Origin: Lachnoanaerobaculum orale | GTDB lineage: Bacteria; Bacillota; Clostridia; Lachnospirales; Lachnospiraceae | Length of the DNA: 64,000 nucleotides | Assembly: GCF_003862485.1 (NCBI RefSeq) | Contig: NZ_RRCM01000001.1 | Span: 1,483,374-1,547,373 of the forward strand | Reading direction: 5' to 3' | Shown here: positions 16,229-27,000 of the stretch, one piece after another | How the letters are laid out: each line of letters begins with the position of its first letter | Position numbering within the stretch: position 1 is the first letter of the stretch | The notes under the pieces: model-generated | The model's database searches: none | What the model saw: only the letters and a program-made list of their open reading frames with translations | Told to the model about the DNA's origin: nothing | Position numbers and translations under genes: made by a program

Positions 16229-18733
16229 CTAAAAACTCTCTCCTACCAAGTCCATAACCACATGGTGGCGCCAAATTTCTTCACCGCTGCCTTCATCATA
16301 TGCCGCAAGATAATAATTTCTGTTCTTGTCATACTTTTTATCTTTGAATCTGAAATTCATACGGAAAATTCGCTTTCTTGCATCAAGCTCTCTGCTGTCT
16401 GCAAAAAGAGTAGCTTCGTTTGATATCTTCTCATTATCATCAGAGATAAAATAAAGCTTGTATGTAGTCGCCTTGACAGTATCGCTTACAGCTTCAGACT
16501 GGATAAATTCAAGTACGGTAACATTGCTTGTAATCTTTTGCACCATACTGACAAGTGCTATCTGTGCATTCCCCGTATCAATATGACCGCGCTCCATCTT
16601 AATATTCAGCACAGGAATAAGCATTTCCTGCGGAGACGAGCCTCCATGTACAAAGTTTTGTCCTCCTCCGGATACCTTAAAAACATTACTGCTTATAGGA
16701 AATGATACCACCTTGCCGTCTTCATTTCTTAAAATTCTGCCCATAGAAACATTTTCTATGCCGTCTTCATATATCGCCTCATAAGATACTATAAATCTGC
16801 GGTTTACAAAAGCGTTCTTATCTCTTACATTTATCTTGTCGCTCTCATTAAGCTTATCTCTTTTATAGATAAATCCGTGGTCGGCCGTTACAATAAAATG
16901 GTGAGTGTTGGCATTTGAAGATATTCGGCGAATCAAATCTGCTATCTCATTTACCGCCTCTTTGCAGGCTACGAACACCTCATCCTCAGTATTTGCCTTA
17001 TCTCCTCTTGCATCAATCTGGTTGTGATAGACATAGACCAGCTGCTTTCCGGTAAATACATCTCTAAGTTCCGACTTTTTCATGTTTTTAATATCGTCAA
17101 ACTGTACACAAATACCGTTATCACAATATCTTTGCAATATGTTCTGCCTTGTAAGCAGGTTGTCACAGCTCATACCGTCTACAAGCACGGTATAATCATC
17201 ACTCATTGTAATGCTCTTATGTGGCAATAATGCCGCCATTCCAAGCCTTGTATAAGAAGGCAATACACTCAAACTCGTATCAATCCTTATATTGCTCTTG
17301 GGATCGTCCGCTAATGTAGTATAAAGCTCATGTCCCACCTCATAGCGAAGCGCATCCGAAATTATGACAACCGTTCTGTCCTTAAGACCTCCGATATTGC
17401 TGTCATAAAAGTCTATTTGCAAAGGCAACTTACCGTATGCATTCTCCTCCAAAATACCGCTGTTCCACTTTTGCAAAAGCTTGTCAAGGTATTCATTGGC
17501 ATATATATTCTCTACAAGTTCACGCAGTCCCTCAAAATCCTCACTGTCATCAAGACCGTCATAATCATAATAAAAATGTCTGTAGTTTTGATCTATCTTA
17601 TAGTCGCTTGTCTTATACTTTTCCAAAATATCGCTAAAGCTGTCAGGACAGGTATACTTTGCACTCACCACAATATCATATGCACTGCCAAGCATATGAT
17701 AAATCTTTCCCGTACTCTCACTAAAGTGCATCTTTGATCTGATTGAAACGACCTCTTTTATTGAATGATTATCAAGCATTGCACCTGTATCCTCTGCAAG
17801 CAGACGCTCTTTTATCCACCTTATAATAATCTTATCAATGCATACAAAGGTATCACAATACAATAATTCTTCAGGCAAAAGATTCTCAAATACTTTGACT
17901 ATATTTAACTCATTTGAAACAAATTCCGACAATTCATTGTATCTGTCCTTATACAGTACACTGTTTTTAAGATTATCCATAAATGTGATGATATTTCCGC
18001 TCTTATGAGATACCATACTCTTTAAACTCTCAGGAAGCTCTCCTGTGATGCTTTTTGCGGTATAAGTGACAAAAAGAGTCAAAACAAAGTTTGTCAGAGA
18101 CGGTGTATTGTCAATATATCCGAAATGTCTTTCACACAGCTTCCAAAACTCACTATGCAAATCATACTTTTTGAATGCGTCAATAAATTTATTCTCTTCA
18201 CATTCTCCGTCACTTAAAACCGCTCTTACCACTTCTTCAAAAGAGCAGGTCTGCGTACGACAGATACTGCCAAGCATTCCTACAATTATGTTCTCTTCAT
18301 TAAACTGTTCAATCTCAAGATCATAAAACCTCTGTGTTCTGTCCTTATTTGCAAAGAACTTGATATGCTTTTCAATGATATTTTTATACTTCTCGTCCAC
18401 TCCGAGGTCCGCCATAAGCAGTGACGCTCTGTCTGCAAAAAATCTCTTTGAATACAGCAATGTATCTTCAAGATGATTCTCTCTTACATCGGGCTTCGGA
18501 AAAGGTGCATATATAAGATAATTGTTCTCCTTATCCTTTCGCTCCAAAAAGTACTTTGTATAAAACTGATTGTCAGGTTGCAAAAAATATACCTTTGCAT
18601 TGTCAAGTTCTATATCCTTTATATCCTCTGCAAACTCGGCCTTGTCATCATACCAAAATACAAGCTTTCTCTTCTCTCCTCTAAACTCCTCATTCAGACG
18701 AGCGTTTATCTGTTTTAGGTTTAATTCCGCCAT
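16229..18733 (-). CDS. pglZ: BREX phosphatase-like protein PglZ
   Basis: The protein of about 834 residues starts MAELNLKQINARLNEEF at the ATG ending at 18733, which fits the family better than the TTG frame to 18751. It contains the alkaline-phosphatase-superfamily signatures VVIISDALRYEVG near residue 455 and FIVTADHGFIYKR near residue 617, plus KLVFWYDD at the N-terminus. PglZ is a core BREX component needed together with PglX and BrxC for host DNA methylation and phage exclusion in studied type 1 systems. It follows pglX with a 34-base gap and is the last intact gene of the operon. Confidence 0.92.
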   Translation of the reverse strand: MAELNLKQINARLNEEFRGEKRKLVFWYDDKAEFAEDIKDIELDNAKVYFLQPDNQFYTKYFLERKDKENNYLIYAPFPKPDVRENHLEDTLLYSKRFFADRASLLMADLGVDEKYKNIIEKHIKFFANKDRTQRFYDLEIEQFNEENIIVGMLGSICRTQTCSFEEVVRAVLSDGECEENKFIDAFKKYDLHSEFWKLCERHFGYIDNTPSLTNFVLTLFVTYTAKSITGELPESLKSMVSHKSGNIITFMDNLKNSVLYKDRYNELSEFVSNELNIVKVFENLLPEELLYCDTFVCIDKIIIRWIKERLLAEDTGAMLDNHSIKEVVSIRSKMHFSESTGKIYHMLGSAYDIVVSAKYTCPDSFSDILEKYKTSDYKIDQNYRHFYYDYDGLDDSEDFEGLRELVENIYANEYLDKLLQKWNSGILEENAYGKLPLQIDFYDSNIGGLKDRTVVIISDALRYEVGHELYTTLADDPKSNIRIDTSLSVLPSYTRLGMAALLPHKSITMSDDYTVLVDGMSCDNLLTRQNILQRYCDNGICVQFDDIKNMKKSELRDVFTGKQLVYVYHNQIDARGDKANTEDEVFVACKEAVNEIADLIRRISSNANTHHFIVTADHGFIYKRDKLNESDKINVRDKNAFVNRRFIVSYEAIYEDGIENVSMGRILRNEDGKVVSFPISSNVFKVSGGGQNFVHGGSSPQEMLIPVLNIKMERGHIDTGNAQIALVSMVQKITSNVTVLEFIQSEAVSDTVKATTYKLYFISDDNEKISNEATLFADSRELDARKRIFRMNFRFKDKKYDKNRNYYLAAYDEGSGEEIWRHHVVMDLVGESF

Positions 18734-18767
18734 CGCTTTACTACTTTCCAATAACCTTTAAGTTATA

Positions 18768-21700
18768 CTATTTTTCCTTATACATGATATTCTTTGAATC
18801 TGCCAGCACATCATAAAATTTGCCGTCTCTATCTGTCTGTATCTTTCTGTAGTTTACCTTCACACCGTCGTCAAGGTCAAGCTCTATACGACTAAGTGCA
18901 AGGTGAGCAATCTTCTCATCGTACTCATGACATTCCTTCAACTGCTTTTGAAGCTTTTCCTTTCTCTTTGAGGCAAGCGCCACCTCACGAGGGCTTTTTG
19001 CACTGTCAAGCGTACTTTGCATACGCTTACTCTCGCTCTCATAGATACGTTGTAAAAAATGCAAATAGTCGATACGCAGATTCCCGATAGTGTCGGCATT
19101 GTATCTGTGCAAATATATAAGCGCCTTAAAGCCGTTTTGCTTTCCTGCATCAAAAAGCCAGTAAATCGGTCTCTTACCTGAACCTGTTACTGAGTAAGTA
19201 CTGCAATGATCTTTAAAGAAATCGTTTAAAAAGTAATTTCTTATAATTTCACGGCTTGTATTGCCCTTACCGCCAAGTGCATCAGCTATAAAGTCAAGAT
19301 TTGCTTCAATTGTGGACTCACCGTAGACTGCCTTTAGCCAAGTGCAAAGCCTTGTGACTATATCATCATCAAGGTATTCTTCATCTGTAATCGGAATAAT
19401 ATTGTTATCATCAGGCTTAAAGGTAGTATATTTTGAATCATCCCACTCTCCGCCTGCGTATGCCAACCCCTCTACATCAAGTGAGTAGCGTCCGAACATA
19501 CATCCCACAGCATATGAAAGCAGTGATACCACTTCATCACGCTTGGTACGAACATAGTTTGAGCCTTTCATAGACTCTAGTATATCCTCCTTGGTATCAA
19601 ATATGCGATGCACCGTAATATCCTTATCCGCCACATCGGCAGCAAGTTCATCCTGCAGACCGTAGATATCTATAAATATACGGTTCAGCTCCTCTTCATT
19701 AGCTTTCAGATTATTGAAGCGAGATTCACACTCATCTACCCATGCACTGTAGCAGTCGGCAATAAGAGTTTGTGAGCGGTTAGAATTATTTTCTACAAGA
19801 ACCGGCTTTACAAGGGGGTGAGTCGCAAAATCCCATGAGGTTTCATAGGAATCCCAGTCGGACCGGGAATATTGAAGACATCTGTTTACTAAGTCATCCA
19901 CATCTTCCTTACACATTTGGATAAATGGCATAACCCTAATGTCTTTAACCTGAATATTTATAGTTGGATTAACTATCTTCTGCATATACTCAAATATTTT
20001 GCTATTTAGTAATCCAATCATATAATCCAAATTATTATCATCTTTTAGAAATATACTTGACCCTCCTACATCGAAGGTCGCATTTGATGGCAATAATCTA
20101 AAACTTGGATTATTAGAAATTAAACTCCATGTTATACCTACTTTATACCAAAGATACTCCGGAATAATTCTACAGATTTTATCCCTTCTATAAAACTCTC
20201 TTGATTCTTTTGACCAATCCACTACTTCTGATATATTACCATACCATTTTCTATAGCCTCCACCCTTAGCATAAAATAACCATTTTTTATCTACACCAAC
20301 ATTTGACTTTTTAACTTCCCAAAATTCACGAACAAATTTTGCATTATTACCCGTTTTATTTTGACCATCTGAAATAGTAAAATCATATAATAATGGATTT
20401 AAAAAAACCGAATAAAAGCTATTTGTTACCCAATACGCCACCGGTTCACCCGGTATCTTTTTAAAGTTATCCTGCACAGTGACATATCTGTTTTCTCCGT
20501 CCAAAAACATCTTCTCTTTGCCTTGCTGTGAAGTCGGCTCTATAAGTCTGCAGTAAGTTCCCCTATAGTCTTTTATATGCTCTATACATCGTACAAATGC
20601 AGTCACCTGCACCACTTCACCGCCGATTTCTTCAAAAGCCCTTGCTCCAAGATGTGCCATATTTATAATTTCACTTTGCATCATCTTCTTTCTAAGCTTT
20701 TCAAAGCTTGATAAGAACATCCATGAATGCTGCGTTATCATTGCCTGATAACCGTTCTCTCCTGTCATCTCACTGCAACGCTCTATAAATACCGCAAACA
20801 AATCAGATTTGCTGTCAGGATAATTTTCCTTGATATAGGCATTCAGCTTAAGACTTAGATTACTTGTTCCTGCATACGGCGGATTTGTAACCACAGTATG
20901 ATACTTATCTGAAAGCACCTTGCCCACTGCAATTATCTGTCTAAGCTCTTGTATAGTTTCTTCTATGCCAACAGTGTGCATACTTATCTGTCCGTCAGGC
21001 TCACTTTGTGAAATGAACTTTTCAAGCAACTCTGCGTCAAATTGCTCCACATTAAGTATTGAACCGTACTCCTTGGCGTCTTTAAATTTATCCAACAAGA
21101 TAACTATCTGCTCTAATGCCTTATTTCTTTCATCTTCACTGCATCCGCCTCCAAGGTAGTTAAGCTGCTCTCTGTTTATACCGTTGCTCTCCTTGATAGA
21201 GTAGATATTCGGCTTGTACTCTCCGTTTAATATTCTTCTGTTGTACTGCCTTGCCTTCATCATTATAGCAAAGTATGCCAACTGAAAGGCTCTGTCATCT
21301 ATATCAAGCCCGTAGATATTATGCTCCAAGATACATTTTGCGGCGTCACGAGTGCTGTAACCTGCACTCTCATATATCTGTATCAACACATCAAAGGCAT
21401 ATACCAAAATATGTCCCGAGCCCACACAAGGATCTATTATCTTGATATCCTCAGGTGAGAGCTTGGCATACTCTTTTCTGATTTCTGTAAGCTGTTTTTC
21501 TACCTCGGCTTCCTGAGCCGCTTCATCAAGATAGTACTTCCAATTTGCCTTAATCTCTTCATTACCATGCCCCTCTACCCACAGTCTGCCGAGGCTGTTT
21601 TCCACCATATAGCGCACTATCCAGTCCGGAGTGAAAAGCTGTGTAACCGCAGGTATCTCTTCCTTACTTATCTTACCCTTTTTTGCAAATGCGGCGGCCT

Positions 21701-22418
21701 TCGGCTCACTGTTATAATATTGGTACAGCCATCCGATAATCTCTACCTGACCGCCCTTTTCTATATTGAAATCATCTTCTGCGATATCTGTTACAAGCTT
21801 ATACACTACGCCGTCTCTGTCAATAACTGACAGATTCAAAAGCAGCTCCGTATAGTCGTCGGTCTTTTCAAAAAGCGCCGGCAATAGGGTATTCAGAGCA
21901 TTACACTGTTTTATAAACAGGAGATTGAAAAGCTCATCAATATTGTTGTCACTCTTATACGTGTTTATTTTTCCTCTGTCATCATCACTAAGCTCAAGCT
22001 CCGCCTCAAAAGGATTTGTTACAATATCAGGCTCGTGCTTTCCCGACACTGATGAAAGTACTCGCATACGAGAAGGCAAATAGTCATTTACCTCCATAAA
22101 TCGTATGGCAATAAGTCTGTTAAACCAGGTATAGGCAACCTCTTCAATTATGTATTTATATGCGGTTTTATAGTCTGTATCCGCTTCCTTTTTTCTGATT
22201 ACTTCTACAAGTCTTTTTCTTTGCTTTATCTGATTTGTGCTTATAGCATAAGGATTGTCAGTCCCGATATCATAAAACTCTGTACTTATAGTAGACTGTG
22301 ACAGCGCCTCACTGATTCCATCCTCATTTATTCCCATCAATGAAGCTTTATAACCGATATCCGCAATCAGCTTATTCCTCGCCCAAATCGCAAAGTTTTT
22401 TATGGATGTCTTATCCAT
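18768..22418 (-). CDS. pglX: BREX adenine-specific DNA methyltransferase PglX
   Basis: The 1216-residue protein has the SAM motif IIDPCVGSGHILVYAFD near residue 334 and the N6-adenine motif VVTNPPYAG near residue 511. The N-terminal part holds QLFTPDWIVRYMVENSLGRLW and the C-terminus is a long helical region. It marks host DNA at an asymmetric site so that the BREX machinery spares it. The start is the ATG at 22418 with GGGAGGAG upstream. The stretch 19910-20440 (about residues 660-836), which includes the predicted target-recognition region, is clearly more AT-rich than its flanks and uses different codons, suggesting replacement of the specificity domain. Confidence 0.93.
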   Translation of the reverse strand: MDKTSIKNFAIWARNKLIADIGYKASLMGINEDGISEALSQSTISTEFYDIGTDNPYAISTNQIKQRKRLVEVIRKKEADTDYKTAYKYIIEEVAYTWFNRLIAIRFMEVNDYLPSRMRVLSSVSGKHEPDIVTNPFEAELELSDDDRGKINTYKSDNNIDELFNLLFIKQCNALNTLLPALFEKTDDYTELLLNLSVIDRDGVVYKLVTDIAEDDFNIEKGGQVEIIGWLYQYYNSEPKAAAFAKKGKISKEEIPAVTQLFTPDWIVRYMVENSLGRLWVEGHGNEEIKANWKYYLDEAAQEAEVEKQLTEIRKEYAKLSPEDIKIIDPCVGSGHILVYAFDVLIQIYESAGYSTRDAAKCILEHNIYGLDIDDRAFQLAYFAIMMKARQYNRRILNGEYKPNIYSIKESNGINREQLNYLGGGCSEDERNKALEQIVILLDKFKDAKEYGSILNVEQFDAELLEKFISQSEPDGQISMHTVGIEETIQELRQIIAVGKVLSDKYHTVVTNPPYAGTSNLSLKLNAYIKENYPDSKSDLFAVFIERCSEMTGENGYQAMITQHSWMFLSSFEKLRKKMMQSEIINMAHLGARAFEEIGGEVVQVTAFVRCIEHIKDYRGTYCRLIEPTSQQGKEKMFLDGENRYVTVQDNFKKIPGEPVAYWVTNSFYSVFLNPLLYDFTISDGQNKTGNNAKFVREFWEVKKSNVGVDKKWLFYAKGGGYRKWYGNISEVVDWSKESREFYRRDKICRIIPEYLWYKVGITWSLISNNPSFRLLPSNATFDVGGSSIFLKDDNNLDYMIGLLNSKIFEYMQKIVNPTINIQVKDIRVMPFIQMCKEDVDDLVNRCLQYSRSDWDSYETSWDFATHPLVKPVLVENNSNRSQTLIADCYSAWVDECESRFNNLKANEEELNRIFIDIYGLQDELAADVADKDITVHRIFDTKEDILESMKGSNYVRTKRDEVVSLLSYAVGCMFGRYSLDVEGLAYAGGEWDDSKYTTFKPDDNNIIPITDEEYLDDDIVTRLCTWLKAVYGESTIEANLDFIADALGGKGNTSREIIRNYFLNDFFKDHCSTYSVTGSGKRPIYWLFDAGKQNGFKALIYLHRYNADTIGNLRIDYLHFLQRIYESESKRMQSTLDSAKSPREVALASKRKEKLQKQLKECHEYDEKIAHLALSRIELDLDDGVKVNYRKIQTDRDGKFYDVLADSKNIMYKEK

Positions 22419-22436
22419 CAAACTCCTCCCGTTTAT
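22411..22436. repeat. 26-bp repeat copy 1, spanning the pglX start
   Basis: This copy contains the pglX ribosome binding site and ATG. A second copy, differing at one base (25 of 26 identical), lies at 24027-24052 immediately after brxC. Together they bracket the AlbA_2/ATPase gene. Confidence 0.85.
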
Positions 22437-22471
22437 GTATCCTATATATTTTTTATCTTAATATTTACTTT

Positions 22472-23938
22472 CTAAGCTTTAATATCTACTTTTCTATACT
22501 TCTGATTTCTACTTTTCGGCTTATCTGGTATTGTCATCTCAATTCTTCCTGCATTAATCAAAGGAACAAGATATCTTTCCCTGAAGCTCTTACTATCGGT
22601 AAGTCCGATATAATCCATCATATTACGTTTGCTCTGAGGCATACTGCAAAATTCAACCAATTCTTCCAATCTTTTCTCCAAATCTTGGGGGGTATCTTGG
22701 GGGGTATCTTGGGGGGTATCTTGGGGGGTACCTCCTGTCACCGGACCGACCGTGGCTGTAGAGGCTTCTGATAACGGAATCACTGTAATAAAAATATCCG
22801 CCTCTGTAAAAATAGGTCTTCCACCTGAATACAGCATTGTATACTTATAACTATTTCTCATACCGCTTCCAAGCTCATCAGCAAGTCCTATTTCCCTAAA
22901 CACTTTTGCTATCACAGGATTTTTTGCAAAAGGTCTGAATGTATTCAAATTCAGATTTCCATGTCCGTGTGCAAGGTTAGCATTCTCTGTTATAATTTTA
23001 TCACGTTCAATGACAAATTTTGGTACATATCCACCGGCAAAATCACGATGCATAAGTGAATTAGAGATAATCTCACGTAGTATGGCATCTCTGGCGCTTA
23101 CTCTTTGTATTCCATCTAAAGTAAATACATCATTTAGGTGCTTCCTTCCAAATTCCATCAAACGATCATAACTTTCAATAAGGTTTGTAATTACAACGTC
23201 CCTGTCATCATAACGATCAACATTGAATACTCTAAAAATCGCATCTGTTTTATGTTGCGGCAACACAGACATAATACGATTATCCGTACCGAAGAGTAGA
23301 ATTGCCGCCAGCGTAATTCCCTCTTTGTTTGTTTCAGGATCTTCAAGTATGAGCCCACAACTTCTCAACATCTCTTCATTTGTCATATCTACCCACGGAT
23401 GATGCTCATTATTTACTCTTGTCATTCTCCTTGCTCTATCCATCAAATCTTGACGAAGAGCAGAAACCGGAACAGCCGGATAAACCTTGTTAACAAAATA
23501 AGTACTTTGTTTGCGTGCATATAAATTAAACACCATATCAGCATTATTTGTGATATCAATGTCAGACTCATTGTTTCGATCAAATATTTTACCTGAATTA
23601 CGATAAACTGTTTTCCCGACCGGTATATATACATAAAGGACAATACGACCATCTATCTCATACTCCTCTATAGTCAAATATAGTGGTGGATAAATTTTAC
23701 TTTCATTATTTATTGTAGCGACAAAGTTTTTCTTCATCTGTTCTACACAGTCTTTATTAACACCGATAATAGTACCATTATCCTTAACTCCAAGGAAAAT
23801 ATGACCTCCCTCTCGATTTGAAAAAGAACAAACTGTATCGTAAACATCTTTTGTTATATCTGTTGTTGACTTCTTAAATTCAACTGTAATCCCCTCACCC
23901 TGACTGATTAACTCCATCAACTCTTTCGGGAGAATCAT
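22472..23938 (-). CDS. AlbA_2-domain ATP-binding protein inserted in the BREX operon
   Basis: The 488-residue protein starts MILPKELMELISQGEG at 23938, with AAAGGGGTGAG upstream. Residues about 13-130 form an AlbA_2 (divergent AAA) domain: VEFKKSTTDITKDVYDTVCSFSNREGG read as EFK, FSN and GGHIFLGV motifs. The middle carries the COG2865-type region with SNSLMHRDFAGGYV and a GSGMRN loop, and the C-terminus a winged helix after a four-fold TPQD repeat. Such proteins are annotated as putative regulators or ATP-binding proteins and occur as extras in BREX loci. A regulatory or accessory defence role is inferred. The gene is flanked by a 26-bp direct repeat, and its TPQD linker is encoded by a tandem 12-bp repeat. 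Confidence 0.82.
   Translation of the reverse strand: MILPKELMELISQGEGITVEFKKSTTDITKDVYDTVCSFSNREGGHIFLGVKDNGTIIGVNKDCVEQMKKNFVATINNESKIYPPLYLTIEEYEIDGRIVLYVYIPVGKTVYRNSGKIFDRNNESDIDITNNADMVFNLYARKQSTYFVNKVYPAVPVSALRQDLMDRARRMTRVNNEHHPWVDMTNEEMLRSCGLILEDPETNKEGITLAAILLFGTDNRIMSVLPQHKTDAIFRVFNVDRYDDRDVVITNLIESYDRLMEFGRKHLNDVFTLDGIQRVSARDAILREIISNSLMHRDFAGGYVPKFVIERDKIITENANLAHGHGNLNLNTFRPFAKNPVIAKVFREIGLADELGSGMRNSYKYTMLYSGGRPIFTEADIFITVIPLSEASTATVGPVTGGTPQDTPQDTPQDTPQDLEKRLEELVEFCSMPQSKRNMMDYIGLTDSKSFRERYLVPLINAGRIEMTIPDKPKSRNQKYRKVDIKA
22684..22731. repeat. Four tandem 12-bp repeats with G6 tracts
   Basis: The plus-strand unit CTTGGGGGGTAT occurs four times in a row (the last ends in C). 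On the coding strand each unit reads a C6 run and encodes TPQD. Unit gain or loss keeps the frame, but slippage within any of the four six-base homopolymers would shift it upstream of the winged-helix domain. Confidence 0.9.
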
Positions 23939-24026
23939 AAAACTCACCCCTTTCATTTTTCTTATAATTATATTTACAATGTATCTCACTCAATATTCAC
24001 AAACATATTACAACCATATTTTATAT

Positions 24027-24052
24027 TTATCCATCAAGCTCCTCCCGTTTAT
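24027..24052. repeat. 26-bp repeat copy 2, between brxC and the AlbA_2 gene
   Basis: This copy starts at the brxC stop codon and contains GGGAGGAG followed by ATGGATAA, the same ribosome binding site and start as pglX. The frame it opens stops after eight codons, so it now seems to be a vestigial pglX start. Confidence 0.85.
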
Positions 24053-27000
24053 AGTTGTATATTTATAACAGTATCCTCTTCAAGTTCTTTTAATATCCTT
24101 TCACGCAGAGATGATAAGTACCTGTCAATATCTTCCTTGCTCTCAAGCCTCCAAAGCATTGTACCTGTCATCTTCTTTATCGGGATGTTCTTGGTCTTTT
24201 TGACCTTGTACTGCTTACTTTGCTCTTCAATACTCTTTTTTACTTGATCGTCATCGACATCAATGCCCATCTGTCCGGCCTTTTCTTTCAGACTTTGCTC
24301 TATCTCAGCCTGCTTCTTTTTTGCAATCTGCTCATCAAGCATATCCATCTCACCCAACAGACGTGTCATCAAAGCTTTTGCCTTATCTTCAAGACCTCTA
24401 AGAGTTGATACATTGGTGGAACTCTCAGCTTCGTTTAACAACTCATCAAAACCTGCAAGATACTTTTGTCTTTTTTCATTTGCATACTCTTTTTCATTTA
24501 AAGTATCCGATATATATGTCCTGCACTCCTTGACGGACTCACATATAGGGTGCAACTCTTCATCCAGCACCTTGTTATACGCATCTTGGTACTGCTCCAT
24601 AAGCTCAGGCAATTTGTGGATTTCCTTATACGGCATACTCATCTTCAAAATGTCACGCATCTTTTTTACGGTGTCCTCAAGTGCAGCGTCCACTATATAG
24701 GTCTTGCTGTCATCATAAATTCTAAGCTTATCTATAGCACGGCTGAATATCTCCTTTTGACCGCCTTTAAAGAATGCCTTTACAGGCTCATAGTCTTCAT
24801 CAAAGTCATAGAAAAAATCTCTCATCTTTGAGATATGACCGAAAAATTCCAATGCATCACTTATCTGAATTGCAGACTGAAATAATCTCTTACCGTCATC
24901 TATGACCTTCTTTCCCGGATAATTATACTTAATATAATTTATTTCAAGGTCCTTTAACTCATTTATCATATCATTTGCGTGCCTCTTGAAATCAGCCATC
25001 ATGGCATCCTCATCATCAGGCACTATAGGAGTATGGAATACCTCCTTCATCACATCACGGACTTCTTTTTTATCCTTTTCACTTACACGGATACGCTCTT
25101 CCATAAGCAGCTTTTCTGTAAAGGCCTTCTTTGTGATATAGTTTATTATCTCATCCGCACTCTTATTGTTAAGGTTTACTGACGCACCGTTTAATGTGAA
25201 TGCAATATCTCCGACTTTGAATAAATATGCAATTATCCAATATATATCATCCTCCACAAATCCGTAAGGAGCTTTCATAAAACGATCTTTTACAGTCTTC
25301 ATGGAAGTCTTCAAATGGCCTTTTGAATTCATAGAGATAAAGCTTAACACATCCTCCGTCGCATGGATATTTGCTACGGTACCTCCGTTTATCTTCATCT
25401 GATTGCCGGTATCAAAGAGTTTTCTTATGTCGGCCTCGCCCATAGCGGTATCTATATAAGAGAGCTTGTGGAATACTATCTGAACAAGGCGTCCTATAGC
25501 CTCATTCACCTTTGTACTCACTTCCTTGGAAGAAAGCCTTGCAATATCTCCGTTGACATAATATCTTGCATCCTTTAGAGACTCCACAAGATAAAGCCTT
25601 GCATTGGCATTTCTCTCATTCATCTCGTCATGCTTACTCTTTTTGATATTCTCATATTTTGCAAGCTGTCCCGATGTGGCATTCTTTCTTAAGAAGCGCT
25701 CTATTCTAAGGCTCATCGTCATCTCGTTCAAAAACTCGTCGTCATCCGGCAACAGTACTATGACTTCTCTGCCCTGTCCGGACATCATACGCAATGTGGC
25801 ATCTTCTTTGACATCATACCAAGGTGTAAGTATACGAAGCCCTATATCGAAGTTCTGGTTGGACTTATACGGACGGTCATCAATATTTTGATTAAAACCG
25901 AATGAGTATCTGCCGTTAAATGACGGATATCTATACTTGTTTTCTTTTAAAATATCCTCATATATCATCTCACCTATCTTTGTGATGACCTCGGACATCT
26001 CAACATTTTCTTTTGCAATCTCATTGTTGATTTCCTGTTCTTCATCCGTCAAAAATATGTATAGACTTCCGTTTTTTTGTATAAGCATTTGGCTTATCAA
26101 GACCTTCAGCGCCTCTTCCACCCTTGACTTTAACTCTATTCTGTCATCATCTATATTTTCAACCATCAAGCTTGTGATATTGTCGATATTTGACTCAATC
26201 TGATCTACATACTTTATCATAAAAAGAGTCTTTAAAACATTGATTGTAAATACATCTCCGTCCTTATTTAAAGGATTGATTGCCGTATTGTCATACGCCT
26301 TTGATATAACTCCCTTATGGCTGTGGTCAAGGAAGTTTTCAAGTGCATCATAGAAGCGATGGAAAGGCACAAGTATTCCGATTTCATCATCCTTACATTC
26401 GGTTGCGGACTCCTTAAATAAAGCAAGCATTGAACGCTCACCTTCTGAAAGGTGCTTGCCTGAAGCTCCATGTGTACGTATAGATGTCAGCACACTTGCA
26501 AGCAGATTGAACTGATAAGGCACAAAAGGGTAGACTTCCTTAAAATCATTTTCATTTGCATACAGTTTTTTCTCAACGCCGTCATTAAATACAATCAAGT
26601 TTTTGATTACCGTAGCCTTTTGTTCATACAAAAGGCTGAGGGTTTCGGCTGCCGTTTCAGTCTTATCAAGTATTCTCTTTTTGATAACGGCGTCAACATT
26701 TGCACTTGAAAGTGAAAGTCTGGTATCAAAACGTCCCTGAATTTTTGAAAAATCATTTCCCTTTACCTTGGTTATTGAATCTATATCCTGTTGTGATGTG
26801 ACAATCACCCATGCCTTGCCCATACATTCCTTGCCAAGCTCCTCGGTAACGGTCTGAAGATTGAGCATAAGCTTTGAGTCGTCTCCTATATACTGTCCAA
26901 TCTCATCAACAAGGAATACTACATGGTGGTTGTTTCCCTTTTTATCAATATAGCTTCTTACTCTCTTTGCAAAGTCTTCAATACTTATAGTATAGCTTGT

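Noticed and set aside
22684-22731. CRISPR-like short repeats
   Set aside because: The units are 12 bases, perfectly tandem, without spacers, and lie within a coding frame encoding TPQD repeats.
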